Under the pieces are notes generated by a model. The model was given only the letters and a program-made list of their open reading frames with translations. It was not told where the DNA came from and made no database searches. 64,000 nt of DNA. Source: Piliocolobus tephrosceles. Taxonomy: Eukaryota; Chordata; Mammalia; Primates; Cercopithecidae. How positions within the stretch are numbered: the stretch's first letter is position 1; every line of letters starts with the position of its first letter. The stretch spans positions 117,103,210 through 117,167,209 of the forward strand of contig NC_045441.1 of assembly GCF_002776525.5 (NCBI RefSeq). Direction: 5' to 3'. Position numbers and translations under genes: made by a program. This document shows positions 47,863 to 59,300 of this stretch, piece after piece.

Positions 47863-49671
47863 TTGACAGTGGAGTCTGAACATCTCCCCACGTCCTTAAA
47901 TCAACTTTTATATATTGATTTTAATGGCTTTATGTTATTTTATTCCATGAGTGTATAATTTATTTAACTGGTGTATGTTCATCTTATTTATTTATTTATT
48001 TTTTTGAACTATGGTGATGTGGTTTTATTTTGTTTTAATAAACAGGCCATACTGTATATTGGTATCAACTAGATTCACTAAGCCCTACAAAATTATAGTC
48101 ATCTAGATTTGGGAGGATGTAAAGGTTAGAAGAGTTAAAGACAAATCTTCTATGTCTATTTATTGACAGTGTTGAGCACTTTCTTAGGTAGGATTTGGTC
48201 ATTTAAGAATCCTAATAGCTTTTTCCTATCCTTTTATGTCCTTGTATTTTATCTCATTTAAAAAGTCAACGTTTTTTGTTTCCTGGGATTTTACTTCTCT
48301 CATATTAAACGTTAATTTCATTCCCTTTTTAATCTTAAAAAACATTGAACCTAGGTACTAATGATTAATTTATTATTCCTTTATTTAAAAACAACATAGC
48401 AACAACTACTCTCTTTTTAAATTTTTAAAATTTTTGATGTACTGTTATATAGATCAGCTAGAGGTATGGCTATAGGGTGGGTAGTTTTGGAGAGAGCCAG
48501 AGTCATTAACAGAATTTGGAGGTCTCTGTATGTCGGTCTTCTTGCGGACTGCCCTCTTAGCCATCTCCCTGTGTCATTCATTTCTTTTAAAGGGTAACTT
48601 CTAAAATGGCGCCAACTTGAAAGGTCCTTGGGCTGGCCCTTCCAGACTGAAGTTCAATCCAGGCATAAAATAGACTTTCTTTATTTAAATGATGTTGACA
48701 CTATACCTTTTACTGTGGTTTCCTATCCTCACGCTTCAGATATTATTCTGATATTTAGGATCTTAGTTATAACTCTTTTATTAACTAGATGTTTAAACTT
48801 GGGGAAGCCACATAACTTCTGAAACTGTTTTATCTTATAGTGTACGAGTGCTCTAGGTGATAACTGTGGCCTTTTTCATTCTGATTTGAAGTAAAACTTT
48901 CATTTTAATTTATCCCTTAAAAGCTCACTTAACCAATTAAGAGTTGGAATTGAAAATGAAATCTTCCAATAATTAAATCATTAAAAATGTAAATATTGAT
49001 CATTTTTTAAAATTAATTTTTCCTATGCAGATATAGTTTATTTTTATTCCTTTATAACCTAACCTAATTGCAAATTATATGACTTGGCAATTTCTATTTC
49101 ATGTCTCTTTCAGAAGACCCCTTTTCATAATTTGAGGGCAAATTGTTTAACTTCTGCAAATCATTAATAACTCTTGCATTGTCATTGTAGATGTTATTGA
49201 TGTATCTTTCCACTGCTCCCCAGCCCTATTAACTATGCATTGTTTTTCTAGACTTTTTAGCCCAGACTTATCATTGGATATTACTTAATTTATTCTATTC
49301 TTATGTTTATCATGATGCATATTCACAGGAATTATAGATGATGTCACTAATCAAATATTTATTAGCTCTGATATGGCATTTCATTTTACAACCTTCTGTC
49401 AATTTTAACTGTTTATTATGAGGGTTTTATTAATAGGTATCATTTTATTCTCAACATGCCTATGCATTTTGGTTTGTCTTTTACAGAGAAAAATAAAGGA
49501 ATAGTATATTATGCACCTATTTTTAATATTTCAGATGTAATTATACTAGATATAATTAACCTGAAATGTAGTTGTTCCTTAATACATTTATTTGCATTAC
49601 TTTTCTGTTTGGTTTCTTTAATAACATATATAGTTAGCATTTTTCTTACTATTTTTCTAATGTAGCAAGTT
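47863..49671. other. AT-rich intron stretch, nothing recognised
   Basis: (TTTA)n at about 47988-48001. No gene or clear repeat. Confidence 0.5.
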
Positions 49672-49979
49672 TTTGTTGTTGTTGTCGTTGTTTGTTTGTT
49701 TGAGACAGTCTTGCTCTGTTGCCCAGCCTGAAGTGCAATGGCATGTTCTTGGCTCACGGAAGACTCTGCCTCCCAGGTTCAAGTGATTCTTCTGCCTCAG
49801 CCTCCCAAGTAGCTGGGATTACAGGCACCCGCCACCATGCCCGGCTAATGTTTTTTTTTAGTAGAGACGGGGTTTCTCCATGTTGGCCAGGCTGGTCTCA
49901 AGCTCCTGACCTCAGGTGATCTGCCTGCCTTGGCCTCCCAAAGTGCTGGGATTACAGGTGTGAGCCACTGCACCCAGCT
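49672..49979 (-). mobile_element. Alu (AluS-like), antisense
   Basis: (GTT)n/(TTTG)n tail, GAGACAGTCTTGCTCTGTTG, a T9 expansion in place of the usual TTTTTGTATTTT motif, and a terminal CCACTGCACCCAGC. Confidence 0.95.
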
Positions 49980-51221
49980 GCAAATTTCGTTTCTATTTCC
50001 TATACCTTCTGGTTGTTTGATATATATATGTATATATTGTTTAAGTGGTGGGGCTTTGGATCATTCCTTTACTTTTTTGGGGGATTGTTTGACCACCCTC
50101 ATTTAGAGTGATTTCTGTGAAGATCTTGGACAGTGATTACAGTAAATTCTTATCTGTAGTTGGAAACCTCATTTGAGGATTTTCTAGTGTTTGAAGGTTG
50201 GTACTTTTGTATAGTTTTGGTTATTGTATCATGATGCTTCTCTTACTGCCTGAGCATTTTCTCTAGAACTGCTAGAAATTTTGGCTTTGTTCTTCTTTCT
50301 TGTAGAGTTGTCTAAAATTTTTTGGAAAATCTGTGGTGTCAAATTATTATTAAATATCATCACTGCCTTCTTGGGCTGGTCTTTTGACAACCAGAATAAT
50401 AAATTTATAGCTCAAAATGTTACCTCCATAGCAAACACAGTTATTCTATTCTTGAGGTATTGACTCATCTCCTGGACTAAAAGACACAGAGACTTTTCTT
50501 TAGTAGCCCAAGAATAAAAATTCTTTCCATATTAAATCATGGGACAGAGCTCCCTGGGTCATTTTTGTTTATTGCTTTACTACTGTCTTGCAGAAGAATG
50601 TATCATTAGTTTTTCATCTGACTTCTTAGAGGTAGGGGCGGAAGAGGAGTCAGGTTAGCTGATCTGAAGAGCATCACACAGGCAATACCGCAGGTGATGC
50701 ATCAGGGAGAGATTTGTTGCTGTGTATACTAGCGATATATTCCAACAGACTATGTATTATTAACTAAGATAGGAGAGTCCTTAAAACCCGAATTACAATC
50801 TGGTTCGTTTGAATGAGTATGTGCCAGGAATCTTGGAAGCAAATGCAGCAGGTGAGGGAAAAGCCTTTAGGGAGCCCGCCCCCCTGCCCCCTCCCTCACA
50901 TATTTTATGTCTGTGTCTTGTTTGCATCCTAAACAGTGACTGTACTCTTCATCTGGAGCAAAGGACCTGCTGCGAGGCAGTTTCATGTCCTCTGAGGTGA
51001 TTGGTAGGTTGGTTTATTGTTTGGGCCGTCCCTTGAGACACTGAAAGATTTCTTCCTCATTATGAGAGACTTTTAATTTAAAAAAATGGATTTGGTTGAG
51101 GTTCTCTGAAGTGGACAGATTAGGAGATTAAAATACTCCTTTTATGTGATTTGACTCTGATAGCTTAGTTTGTGTTGGTCAATGAAAGCTTCTCCATAGG
51201 CCACTGATTGCTCTCAACTGA
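49980..51221. other. Intron stretch, nothing recognised
   Basis: A (TA)n-like run at about 50019-50037. No gene. Frame 50809-51000 has no homology. Confidence 0.5.
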
Positions 51222-51309
51222 TTCTCAACATACTTTCTCTTACTATTAAAAATAATATTATTACAAGATTTTTTATTAAAGTGGTTCTCAGCATACTTTC
51301 TCTTATTAT
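51222..51309. repeat. Direct repeat, period 63
   Basis: TTCTCAACATACTTTCTCTTACTAT at 51222 recurs with two changes at 51285. Confidence 0.85.
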
Positions 51310-51324
51310 AGCTGCAGTCTCAAA

Positions 51325-51720
51325 AGCACACCTTAGTGGATAAATGAAGTATGATATATCCTTACAATCAGTACATTCTGTCCTAAAAAGGAATGAAGTC
51401 TGCTGTATACTTCAGCATAGATGAGCCTGGAAAACTTGTCCCAAGTAAAAGAATTTAGACACAAAAGACTACATATTATATGATTCCATTTATACAAAAA
51501 TTTTTTAGGGATCTATAGGTGGTTGATGGTTTCCAGGGGCTAAGGGTAGGGGAAGTTGGGAAAAAGAAGTGGCTGCTTCATGAATATAGTTTATTTTCAG
51601 GGAATTGGATAAGCGTGATGTTGCACAGCAGTGTGAATATACTAAAATCCACTGAACTGGTACACCTTAAAATGATTGAGATGGTGGATTTCATGTTACA
51701 TAAATTTGATCTTAATTAAA
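51325..51720 (+). repeat. L1 3' end remnant, sense
   Basis: ATAGATGAGCCTGGAAAAC, CACAAAAGACTACATATTAT, ATGATTCCATTTATAC, TTTCCAGGGGCTAAGGG, GCAGTGTGAATATACTAAAA, TGGTACACCTTAAAATGATTG give the 3' order of an old L1 on the + strand. Confidence 0.8.
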
Positions 51721-51756
51721 TAGTACATCTGTATGTTAATGCGTGGTTGCTGAATC

Positions 51757-52027
51757 AAGAAGGCCTTGGTGGCCAGGTGCAGTGGCTCATGCCTGTAATC
51801 CCAACACTTTGGGAGGCCGAGGTGGGTGGATCACATGAGGTCAGGAGTTAGAGACCAGCCTGACCAACAAGGTGAAACCCTGTCTCTACTAAAAATACAA
51901 AAATTAGCTGGGCGTGGTGGTGGGCGCCTGTAGTCCCAGCTACTTGGGGGGCTGTGACAAGAGCATTGCTTGAACCCAGGAGGCAGAGGTTGCAGTGAGC
52001 CGAGATTGTGCCAAGAAGGCCTTGGTG
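51757..52027 (+). mobile_element. Alu lacking its 3' end, with exact 15-bp flanking duplication
   Basis: AAGAAGGCCTTGGTG is exactly repeated at 51757-51771 and 52013-52027. Between them is an Alu from GGCCAGGTGCAGTGGCTC to GCCGAGATTGTGCC (about 241 bp). The last ~40 bases and the A tail are absent, although the target-site duplication is intact. Confidence 0.93.
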
Positions 52028-52097
52028 TTTCTTGGTGCTAATGCTGGTTGGCATTTTAGCCAATTGGTTAAGTGTTGGTGAGAGTGGGGAGAGGAAG

Positions 52098-52160
52098 TAC
52101 CTTATAATTGCACCTTTGAAGATAATTGGAAATACCTTATAATTGCACCTTTGAAGATAA
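52098..52160. repeat. 35-bp-period tandem repeat
   Basis: TACCTTATAATTGCACCTTT plus GAAGATAA occurs at 52098 and again at 52133. The second copy is the start of the larger duplicated segment. Confidence 0.93.
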
Positions 52161-52295
52161 GCCCTTCTGCAGTGCCAAGTATGTTCCTCTGGATTCTGAT
52201 CCATGTTTCCCTCACTTTTGTTCCTCTAATAGGATTACATCATATTTACCATTGTTCATTTGCTTTTCTATTTGGACATCTTTCCATAGCAGAAT
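52124..52295 (+). repeat. Local direct duplication C, copy 1
   Basis: 172 bp, gap-free match to 53592-53763 with about 10 substitutions (about 94%). Overlapping open frames in the two copies give related peptides only because the DNA is duplicated. Not a recognised repeat family. Confidence 0.92.
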
Positions 52296-52339
52296 ATATC
52301 CTTCTCTTAATGATCCTCCTCATTAAGAGAAGGATATAT
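52294..52339. repeat. Perfect 19-bp hairpin at the duplication edge
   Basis: ATATATCCTTCTCTTAATG (52294-52312) and its exact reverse complement (52321-52339) surround an 8-base loop ATCCTCCT. Copy 2 of the duplication lacks it. Confidence 0.95.
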
Positions 52340-53591
52340 GTGTCCAGTGACCTTTTAATTCATGGAAAGTGCTGTTGGATAATCATCTTTACATTCTCAT
52401 TATCAATGGGAATATGAGGGGTTTGGTTAACCTGCTTGACTGATTCCAGTCTCTTGTGCATTCAGTATCTTTTACCTAAACTCTGTTGAAACTGTTCTTC
52501 TCTCCCTCTTTTCAGAAACTAGCTCGTAGTTTGCTGACTAGGAGTAGATAACAAGCCTTATATTTATTTTGAGACTCTCTGGGATATACAGTTATGAGTT
52601 AGAGTTCTAGTAAAAGAGGCAAATTGGGAGGCAGTTTATTTGTACATGAACCCTATTTTTCCATATTATATTATCTTTCTTCATCAGATGATCTGCTGCT
52701 CAGCGAAAGGGCTCCATGAGCACGAATTCTTGACTTCTGATGCCACACCCTGTGCTTACCTCAGTATTAAAGTAAAAAACAAAACTCCATGGTTTTTATT
52801 GACTGTACTGTGATGGTTAAGGGAGACAGAATGAATCCAGTTTGTTCTAGCGGGAAGTCTGGGTTCCTTTTCTACTCTGCTGATGAGAAACAGGATCAGA
52901 GGGCATAAGGGGGATGGGTCACAGCCCTTTGCATATTCCCAACTGTCTTAGAACTGGCTGGCTAACCCACTGCAAAGTGTTGGGTCTTAGTGAATGGTCA
53001 GTAGGCAAAGCATTATTTTATATCCTTCTTCCACTCTTTTCCAGCTCTCTCTGAAGGGCTGCAGCTAGGTATAACAAACATCAACCAGTAGTATTAGATT
53101 GTCAGTGATCAGCATGCCAAAATGCAGTTCCTTGTTACGTGACAAGTAGAGAAAACATATGGCAGGCAGGTGGTAGTGGCAGGATCATTATCAGCTCAGA
53201 GTGAGATTGGCAGTTCATTTGCAGCTAGTGATGCCCACCTGCCATGGCAACAGTACACCACTGGGCACCCGGAAGCCCTCATGATTGTGTCCTTCTAACA
53301 GTGTTTAGCCTGCCCTGCATAATCCTTAACTGGTTGGCAGACACTACTGAGCAGTGACCATGGCCTCAGTGTGGGAACTATTGTGATGAAACAGATGCTC
53401 AAAGGTGAAGACCCTGCTTGTGAGGAGGCTACTTTTTTGTGTTTTTTGCTGTTTTTTGTTTATAAAGGTAGATGTTTTCTTTATATGTTTACTTAGTTCA
53501 CCATATTGTTTTTCTTAAGACTTAATCAAAATTTTCCCCTTTCCAAATGTAATTTAAAAATTTTGTCCCTGTGGAAATGTACGATGTAAAA
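52340..53591. other. Spacer between the copies of duplication C
   Basis: Nothing recognised in this 1.25 kb. No gene. Confidence 0.5.
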
Positions 53592-53763
53592 AATTGGGAG
53601 TACCTTATAATTGCACCTTTGAACATAAGCCCTTCTACAGTGCCAAGTATGTTCCTCTGGATTCCGTTCCATGTTTCCCTCGCTTTTGTTCCCCTAATAG
53701 GATTATGTCATATTTACCATTGTTCATTTGCTTTTCTATTTGGACATCTTTCCATAGCAGAAT
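53592..53763 (+). repeat. Local direct duplication C, copy 2
   Basis: Same orientation as copy 1, starting 1468 bp downstream of it. Similarity begins at AATTGGGAGTACC and ends at CATAGCAGAAT. The continuation (GTGTAGCTCCCACTTG) differs from copy 1. Confidence 0.92.
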
Positions 53764-54421
53764 GTGTAGCTCCCACTTGTTCTCAGCAGCTACATCATAT
53801 TTATTCAGAAGTATTGGTAATGTGTAGGTGAAAAAGATAGGCAAGGTTTCTGCCAACTTATAACTCATGAGATTTAAGATTACTTAAATCTCAACTTGTA
53901 ATTATACATTTGTGTTAAACTACTATGAATGCAAAGGACACCATGTTTGTACGTATATCTTTGTTTCTGTAGACTGAATTCCTAGAAGTGGAACTGCTGG
54001 ATTAAAGGACATCCACATACTAAATGTTAGAATTGCCAGCCTGACCTCCAATGATGTTGTAATAATTTAGATTTCTGCCAGCAGTGAAAAATACCACTTA
54101 GAGAAGCATGTGGAAATTGGAAGTTCATTGGACAAAAGCACAGACAACAGTGATTAAGTTCAGCAACTAGAGAAGTAGATAGAGGTGGGAAAATGGTGGT
54201 GAATGCACTGAAAATTCTGTAGATCTGCACGTGATAGATCTCTAAGGCAGATGATTCTTCATAGAAAAATTCTGTCACAGTGCAGGACATCAAAATTTGT
54301 CAATTTTATAGGAAGCCAATGAACCATAGACTATTCTTATCCCCCTTCTACAACTGCCTCTGAAAAATGGTAAGAAAGGCATGCTTGGGTTGACTTGTGG
54401 TACCTAGACGTGCAGCTTGCG
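53764..54421. other. Intron stretch, possible LINE piece
   Basis: GAATTCCTAGAAGTGGAACTGC then TGGATTAAAGGACAT (53977-54013) resembles an antisense LINE 3' motif. The rest is unrecognised. Confidence 0.4.
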
Positions 54422-54765
54422 CCTTAGAGCCAGGGTCCCCAAGCCCCGGACTGCAGACCGGTACTGTTAGGAAGCAGGCTGCACAGCAGGACATGAGCAT
54501 CAGGCCAGCGAGCATCACTATCTGACCTCCGCCTCCTGTCAGATCAGCAGCAGCATTAGATTCTCGTAGAAGTGCAAACTGTAGTGTGAACTGCACGTGC
54601 GAGGGATCTAGGTCGTATGCTCTTTATGAGAATCTAACTAATGCTTGACGATCTGAAGGTGGGACATTTCATCCTGAAATCATCCTCCCCACCATCCGTG
54701 TAAAAATTGTCTTCTACAAAATTGGTCCCTGGTGCCAAAAAGGTTGGGGGACCACTTCCTTAGAG
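54422..54765 (+). mobile_element. MER1-type hAT-Charlie DNA transposon, complete ends
   Basis: Target-site duplication CCTTAGAG at 54422-54429 and 54758-54765 flanks a ~328-bp element with CAGGGTCCCCAA and GGTTGGGGGACCAC as inverted ends. Internal motifs: GTTAGGAAGCAGGCTGCACAG, CTCCGCCTCCTGTCAGATCA, GGTCCCTGGTGCCAAAAAGG. Non-autonomous, no transposase. Confidence 0.93.
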
Positions 54766-54955
54766 TGTTGACTCTTCTCAGAATGTAAGAAAATAGACAA
54801 GTATATTTTATATCCTGAGAAAGGAGGCCTAAAAGGTAGACTGTTTTATCTTATGTGACAACCGGAGACCTCTGTGTCCTTATTTAGAGGTTATTGAACA
54901 TGACTTCTAATTATGGTTTTGGGAAACCATCCATGTATTTTCTTGGGAATATGAT

Positions 54956-55270
54956 TGAACTGTCTTTTTTTTTGTATGAGATGGAGTGTTGCTCTGTTGC
55001 CCAGGCTGGAATGCAGTGGCGCCATCTTGGCTCGCTGCAGCCTCTGCCTCCAAGATTCAAGTGATTCTCGTGTCTCAGCCTCTCGAATGCTAGGACTAAT
55101 TGTGCACATGCCACCATGCCTGACTAATTTTTGTATTTTTGGTAGAGATGGGGTTTCACCATGTTGGTCAGGCTGGTCTTGAACTCTTGACCTCAAATGA
55201 TCCACCTGCCTTGGCCTCCCAAAGTACTAGGATTACAGGCGTGAGCCACCACATCCAGCCTGAACTGTCT
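54956..55270 (-). mobile_element. Alu, antisense, with target-site duplication
   Basis: TGAACTGTCT at 54956 and 55261 flanks the element. GAGATGGAGTGTTGCTCTG to CCACCACATCCAGCC. One region (CTCGAATGCTAGGACTAATT) is diverged. Confidence 0.95.
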
Positions 55271-55382
55271 TATTGAAGTAACCAGTAGATTCAGGAGTTA
55301 GCTGGGTTTGGGTTCAGAGTTGCCTGACTCCTGCCGCTAAGTTATTGACTTAGGTAATGTGTGGGCAGAACAGCCTGGGGGA

Positions 55383-56330
55383 GAGAGAGAGAGAAAGGCA
55401 GATACATAAAACAAAATTTACCTTCTTACTTAATTTTAAGTGTACAGTTCGGTGACATTAAGCACTTTCTTTCTTTCTTTCTTTTTTTTTTATGAGACGG
55501 AGTCTCGCTCTGCCGCCCAGGCTGGAGTGCAGTGGCACGATCTCGGCGCACTGCAAGCTCCGCCCCCCGGATTCACGCCATTCCCCTGCCTCAGCCTCCC
55601 GAGTAGCTGGGACTACAGGCGCCCGCCATCACGCCCGGCTAATTTTTTTGTATTTTTAGTGGAGACGTTTTCACTGTGTTAGCCAGGATGGTCTCGATCT
55701 CTTGACCTTGTGATCCGCCCGCCTCGGCCTCCCAAAGTGCTGGGATTACAGGCATGAGCCACCGCGCCCAACTGACATTAAGCACTTTCAGTCACATTGT
55801 TGTGCAGCCATCACTGTCCATCCCCAGAACTTTTTCCTCTTGCACAATCAAAACTCTATACCTATTAAACAAATTTCTCTATTCCCTGGCAACCACGCTC
55901 CTATTTTGGGTCTAAGAATTTGACTATTCTAGGTACCTTATTTAAATGGAATCACACAGTATTATTTTTTGTAAATAAGTCTTTTTTTTTTTTTTTTTTT
56001 GGTGACTGGCTGCTTTCACTTATAATGTCCTCAAGATAATGAGAATTTCCTTCCTTTTTAAAGCTGAATAACATTCTTTTATATGTATCTACCATATTTT
56101 GTTGATCTACTCATCCAACAATGGGTATGTCAGTTTCTTCCTCCTTTGGCTGTTGTAAATAAATTCTGCTATGAACCTGGGTATTGAGATATCTCTTTGA
56201 GATCCTGCTTTCAATACTGCTGATAATCCCTAGAAGTGGAATTGGTGCATCATATGGTAATTCCATTTTTAATTTTTTTGGAAAGCTAAGCAATATTTTT
56301 GCATTATGTTTCTGATAATTTAGGAGTGGA
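55383..56330 (-). repeat. L1 3' region, antisense, split by AluY
   Basis: Reverse-complement L1 order: ATACATAAAACAAAATTTACC, CATTGTTGTGCAGCCATCAC, CCAGAACTTTTTCCTCTTGC, GGCTGTTGTAAATAAATTCTGC, GAGATCCTGCTTTCAATACTG, AGAAGTGGAATTGGTGCATC. Contains an isolated T20-like run at 55981-56000. Broken by stops; inactive. Confidence 0.85.
55453..55789 (-). mobile_element. Alu (AluY-like), antisense, 17-bp target-site duplication
   Basis: TGACATTAAGCACTTTC at 55453-55469 and 55773-55789 flanks it exactly. (TTTC)n tail, GAGACGGAGTCTCGCTCTGC, GGCTAATTTTTTTGTATTTT, GTTAGCCAGGATGGTCTCG. One of the youngest copies in the window. Confidence 0.97.
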
Positions 56331-59300
56331 AACTGGAACACTGTTTGATCTAGACTTAGCCTCCAGTGGTAACTGCCCAATTTGTGCATGTGTGTAATTG
56401 TAGGCCAAGGAGTTGGTTGTGTGCCTGTTTACTGTTTTCCAAAACAATGACTGTAAATCAAGAGACCTGAATTTGAAGGGAGACACAGATACAATGCAGG
56501 ATGGTCTTTGATCAGTGTCTGTGACTTTAGTTGTCATTGTTCTATGCACGCAGTGCCTTTGATCATGGAGCCTTGCTTCATTTAATAGGCCTCTACTTTG
56601 TGAAATAGAGGGATGGTGTGGTATGTTTACAGGAAGAAAGGTTGATGTTGATACCTGATTATCTTGAAATGCTTACTTAGCCACAAAACTGAGAATTTAT
56701 ATACATAAGTGCTGTATCCTTGGGATATTTAGTCATTGGCATGCATTCCTGAAGAATTGTGTTTTTTATTCATAATTTTCCTTTGGCATCGTTATATACA
56801 TCCTTGAGGTCAACTCACCATTCTAACTTTGGCCTTTTTAAAATTTACCTAAACATATATTTTCCTTGTCTGAGTGACTTCTTGATGCCACCTCATGGGC
56901 ATGCTGGATAAATGGGAGTGCTCTGAATTGTAGTGAATGCAGGATGGCTTTTCTGTTCTGGTTTTGCTCATCCAAGCAATACCTAGTCCCCAGGGAAACA
57001 GGAGCTTATTGGAACTCTTGGCAGGGTGAATACTTTAGTCCCCACTTTTATTGATTAGATTTCCCTGGTATTTTGGTGGGTGCAGGCATTCAAAATCTTT
57101 ATAGACAGGGCAAATGTAATGTAACCTTTTGTTTTTATCCTTTTCTTAATAATATCCCCTTTCTCCCCACTAATTATTCTTAGAAGCCATTAAGCAAGTC
57201 TCCTTTCTTCATATTCCTGTTCTTCTCCTCATAGTTTCATCACTGCTATTGTTTTAAAGATTGGCTGACATTGGGTGTATTCGATATAAAGGCAGAAGTA
57301 TCTCCATCTAAAATTTGTGCTGCTTGTGTGGCTGGAACTCCTCCAGGGAGAGTTCTGGACAAAGTGATTTAATTGCTCCTGACTGCTGGTGACCTTGGAA
57401 ATTTTGGCCATGGATGACTGTGATTGACACTTGTATAAAGGAGAAAAAAGACCCACCCTCAGCTTTCATCCTTTACAGGAAGGCAATGGGAGATGGCAGC
57501 TCTGGTGAGGAATAAGAAGGAACATATAGGCGACACAAGGGACAATTTCCAGTAGTGCCTCTGCAACCTTTTGACTTTCCTCCTTAGGGACAAGCAGGGT
57601 TGTATTAAAAGTAGGTATTGGTATGAGTTATGCCTGTGATAAAATAATGAGTAAGATAATGGAGCATTAGCACAAACACACATTACACTTTTTAAGTATG
57701 TTTATAGGATTATAAGGCCTGGAGAATCAAGAGATTTAATGAAACTGCTGGAAGCTGGGATCACTATTTTCAAATAGTGATCTCTGTGTCTTTCTCTAAG
57801 GTACCCCTCAGATTTATTTAAAATATTGTCATTTGTCAAAATTTGATGTTTATATGTGCCTATTATTTACTGCCATATGTAAACTGTGTGGTCAGTATAT
57901 TTTGAGATCATTTTATTATGTTTGTTTTCAGATTGTTATCACTACTTCTAGAAATCTTTGCCATTTTCTAATGGCCCCTTACCTAAAATGTTTTAATGTT
58001 TTGTGGATCTTGAGTTTGTATATGCTCCTAATTAAATATTTACCAAAGTGAAGGTTTATCAGGGAGCAGTGATGTCCACTTAAATGAATGCCTGATGTCA
58101 GATAGAGACTCAACATCTCCACGGACGCCGTATTCAGCTGTATTTTACCTTTCCCCTCAAAACAGATAAAAGCATCTGCCCATTCTGGGGACAGAGGAGT
58201 GGTTGGGGTAGGAGACTCATTTTGTCAAAAATGTATCAAATAAGAACACTTTCTAACTGTGCTTATAAAGGTTTATAGGCATTATAGATTAAAATTCCAT
58301 TGATGAAAATGAAATGTACTCAAAATAGTTTTGGGGTTTGGGGGTGGGAAGGGTGATTTTAGATGGGAGAGAGCAGCATAAATACATGTGAATAAACAAC
58401 CAGCCTAAGCACCTAATTACAATGATTTGGAAGAGGGTGTTACAGAATACATCTAGGCTGGATTGGGGAGTTAGGAAGAGAACATTGGTTAATGTCTCCT
58501 AATCTTTGTAGTATAGATGAGACAACAAAATATATATTTTTTTCTGAACGTATTTGTAAAGGTTGTTGCAGAGCCCAAAGATGTCCTGATGGAAGAGGTA
58601 AATTCCAGCGTTTTATAATTATAAAAATTTATAAAAATGTATAGGTTACATCTACCAGTTATTTGTTTTCTTTTTAATAATATCAGCAATCAACAGAAGC
58701 CTTAATTATTAACTACAAAAACAGTATTTCTTAACCTGAGTTTCTGGCCACCATCTACCCACCATCCATCCATTAGAATAAACTTCAAACACTAAGGTAA
58801 AGAATTCTAGAATCATGTTGACAAATCAGGAATTAATAAAATTCAGCTATTGAATTGGTAGAGGGCACTGAAAATACCTTCACCAAGCTACTGAATAGAA
58901 TATATTTTACAATAGTACAGACTAGGGGATTTTTCCCCCAGTGTATAAATTTATCCTCACACCTGAAATTCTTTTTTTGAACTAAAAATGTATGTAGCTT
59001 ATCTTTGTAATCTAGTCAGATAATAGATTTGAAAAAGAAAATGAAGGCTAAATATTTTATTTTTTGATAGGGTTTTTATATCTTTTTTTCATATTTGGTT
59101 TAAGAATGCTTACAAAGATTCATAAAACTTAAGTTCACAGGGAAAAATACAGGGAGAAATCAGAATCACAGATAGGATAGAGGAATGAGGCTAAGACTTG
59201 TGCCTTAACTGATACACTAGGAATGCCCAGTGAGTTTTAAGCATTGCAATGTGGCTGGTCCAAATTGAGATGTTTGTAAAGTACACACCAGATAGTAAAG

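Noticed and set aside
52126..53831. Two related small peptides (MEIPYNCTF... and MGVPYNCTF...) suggesting a gene family
   Set aside because: They are the same frame of the duplicated 172-bp DNA. The substitutions change amino acids freely, and neither has gene context.
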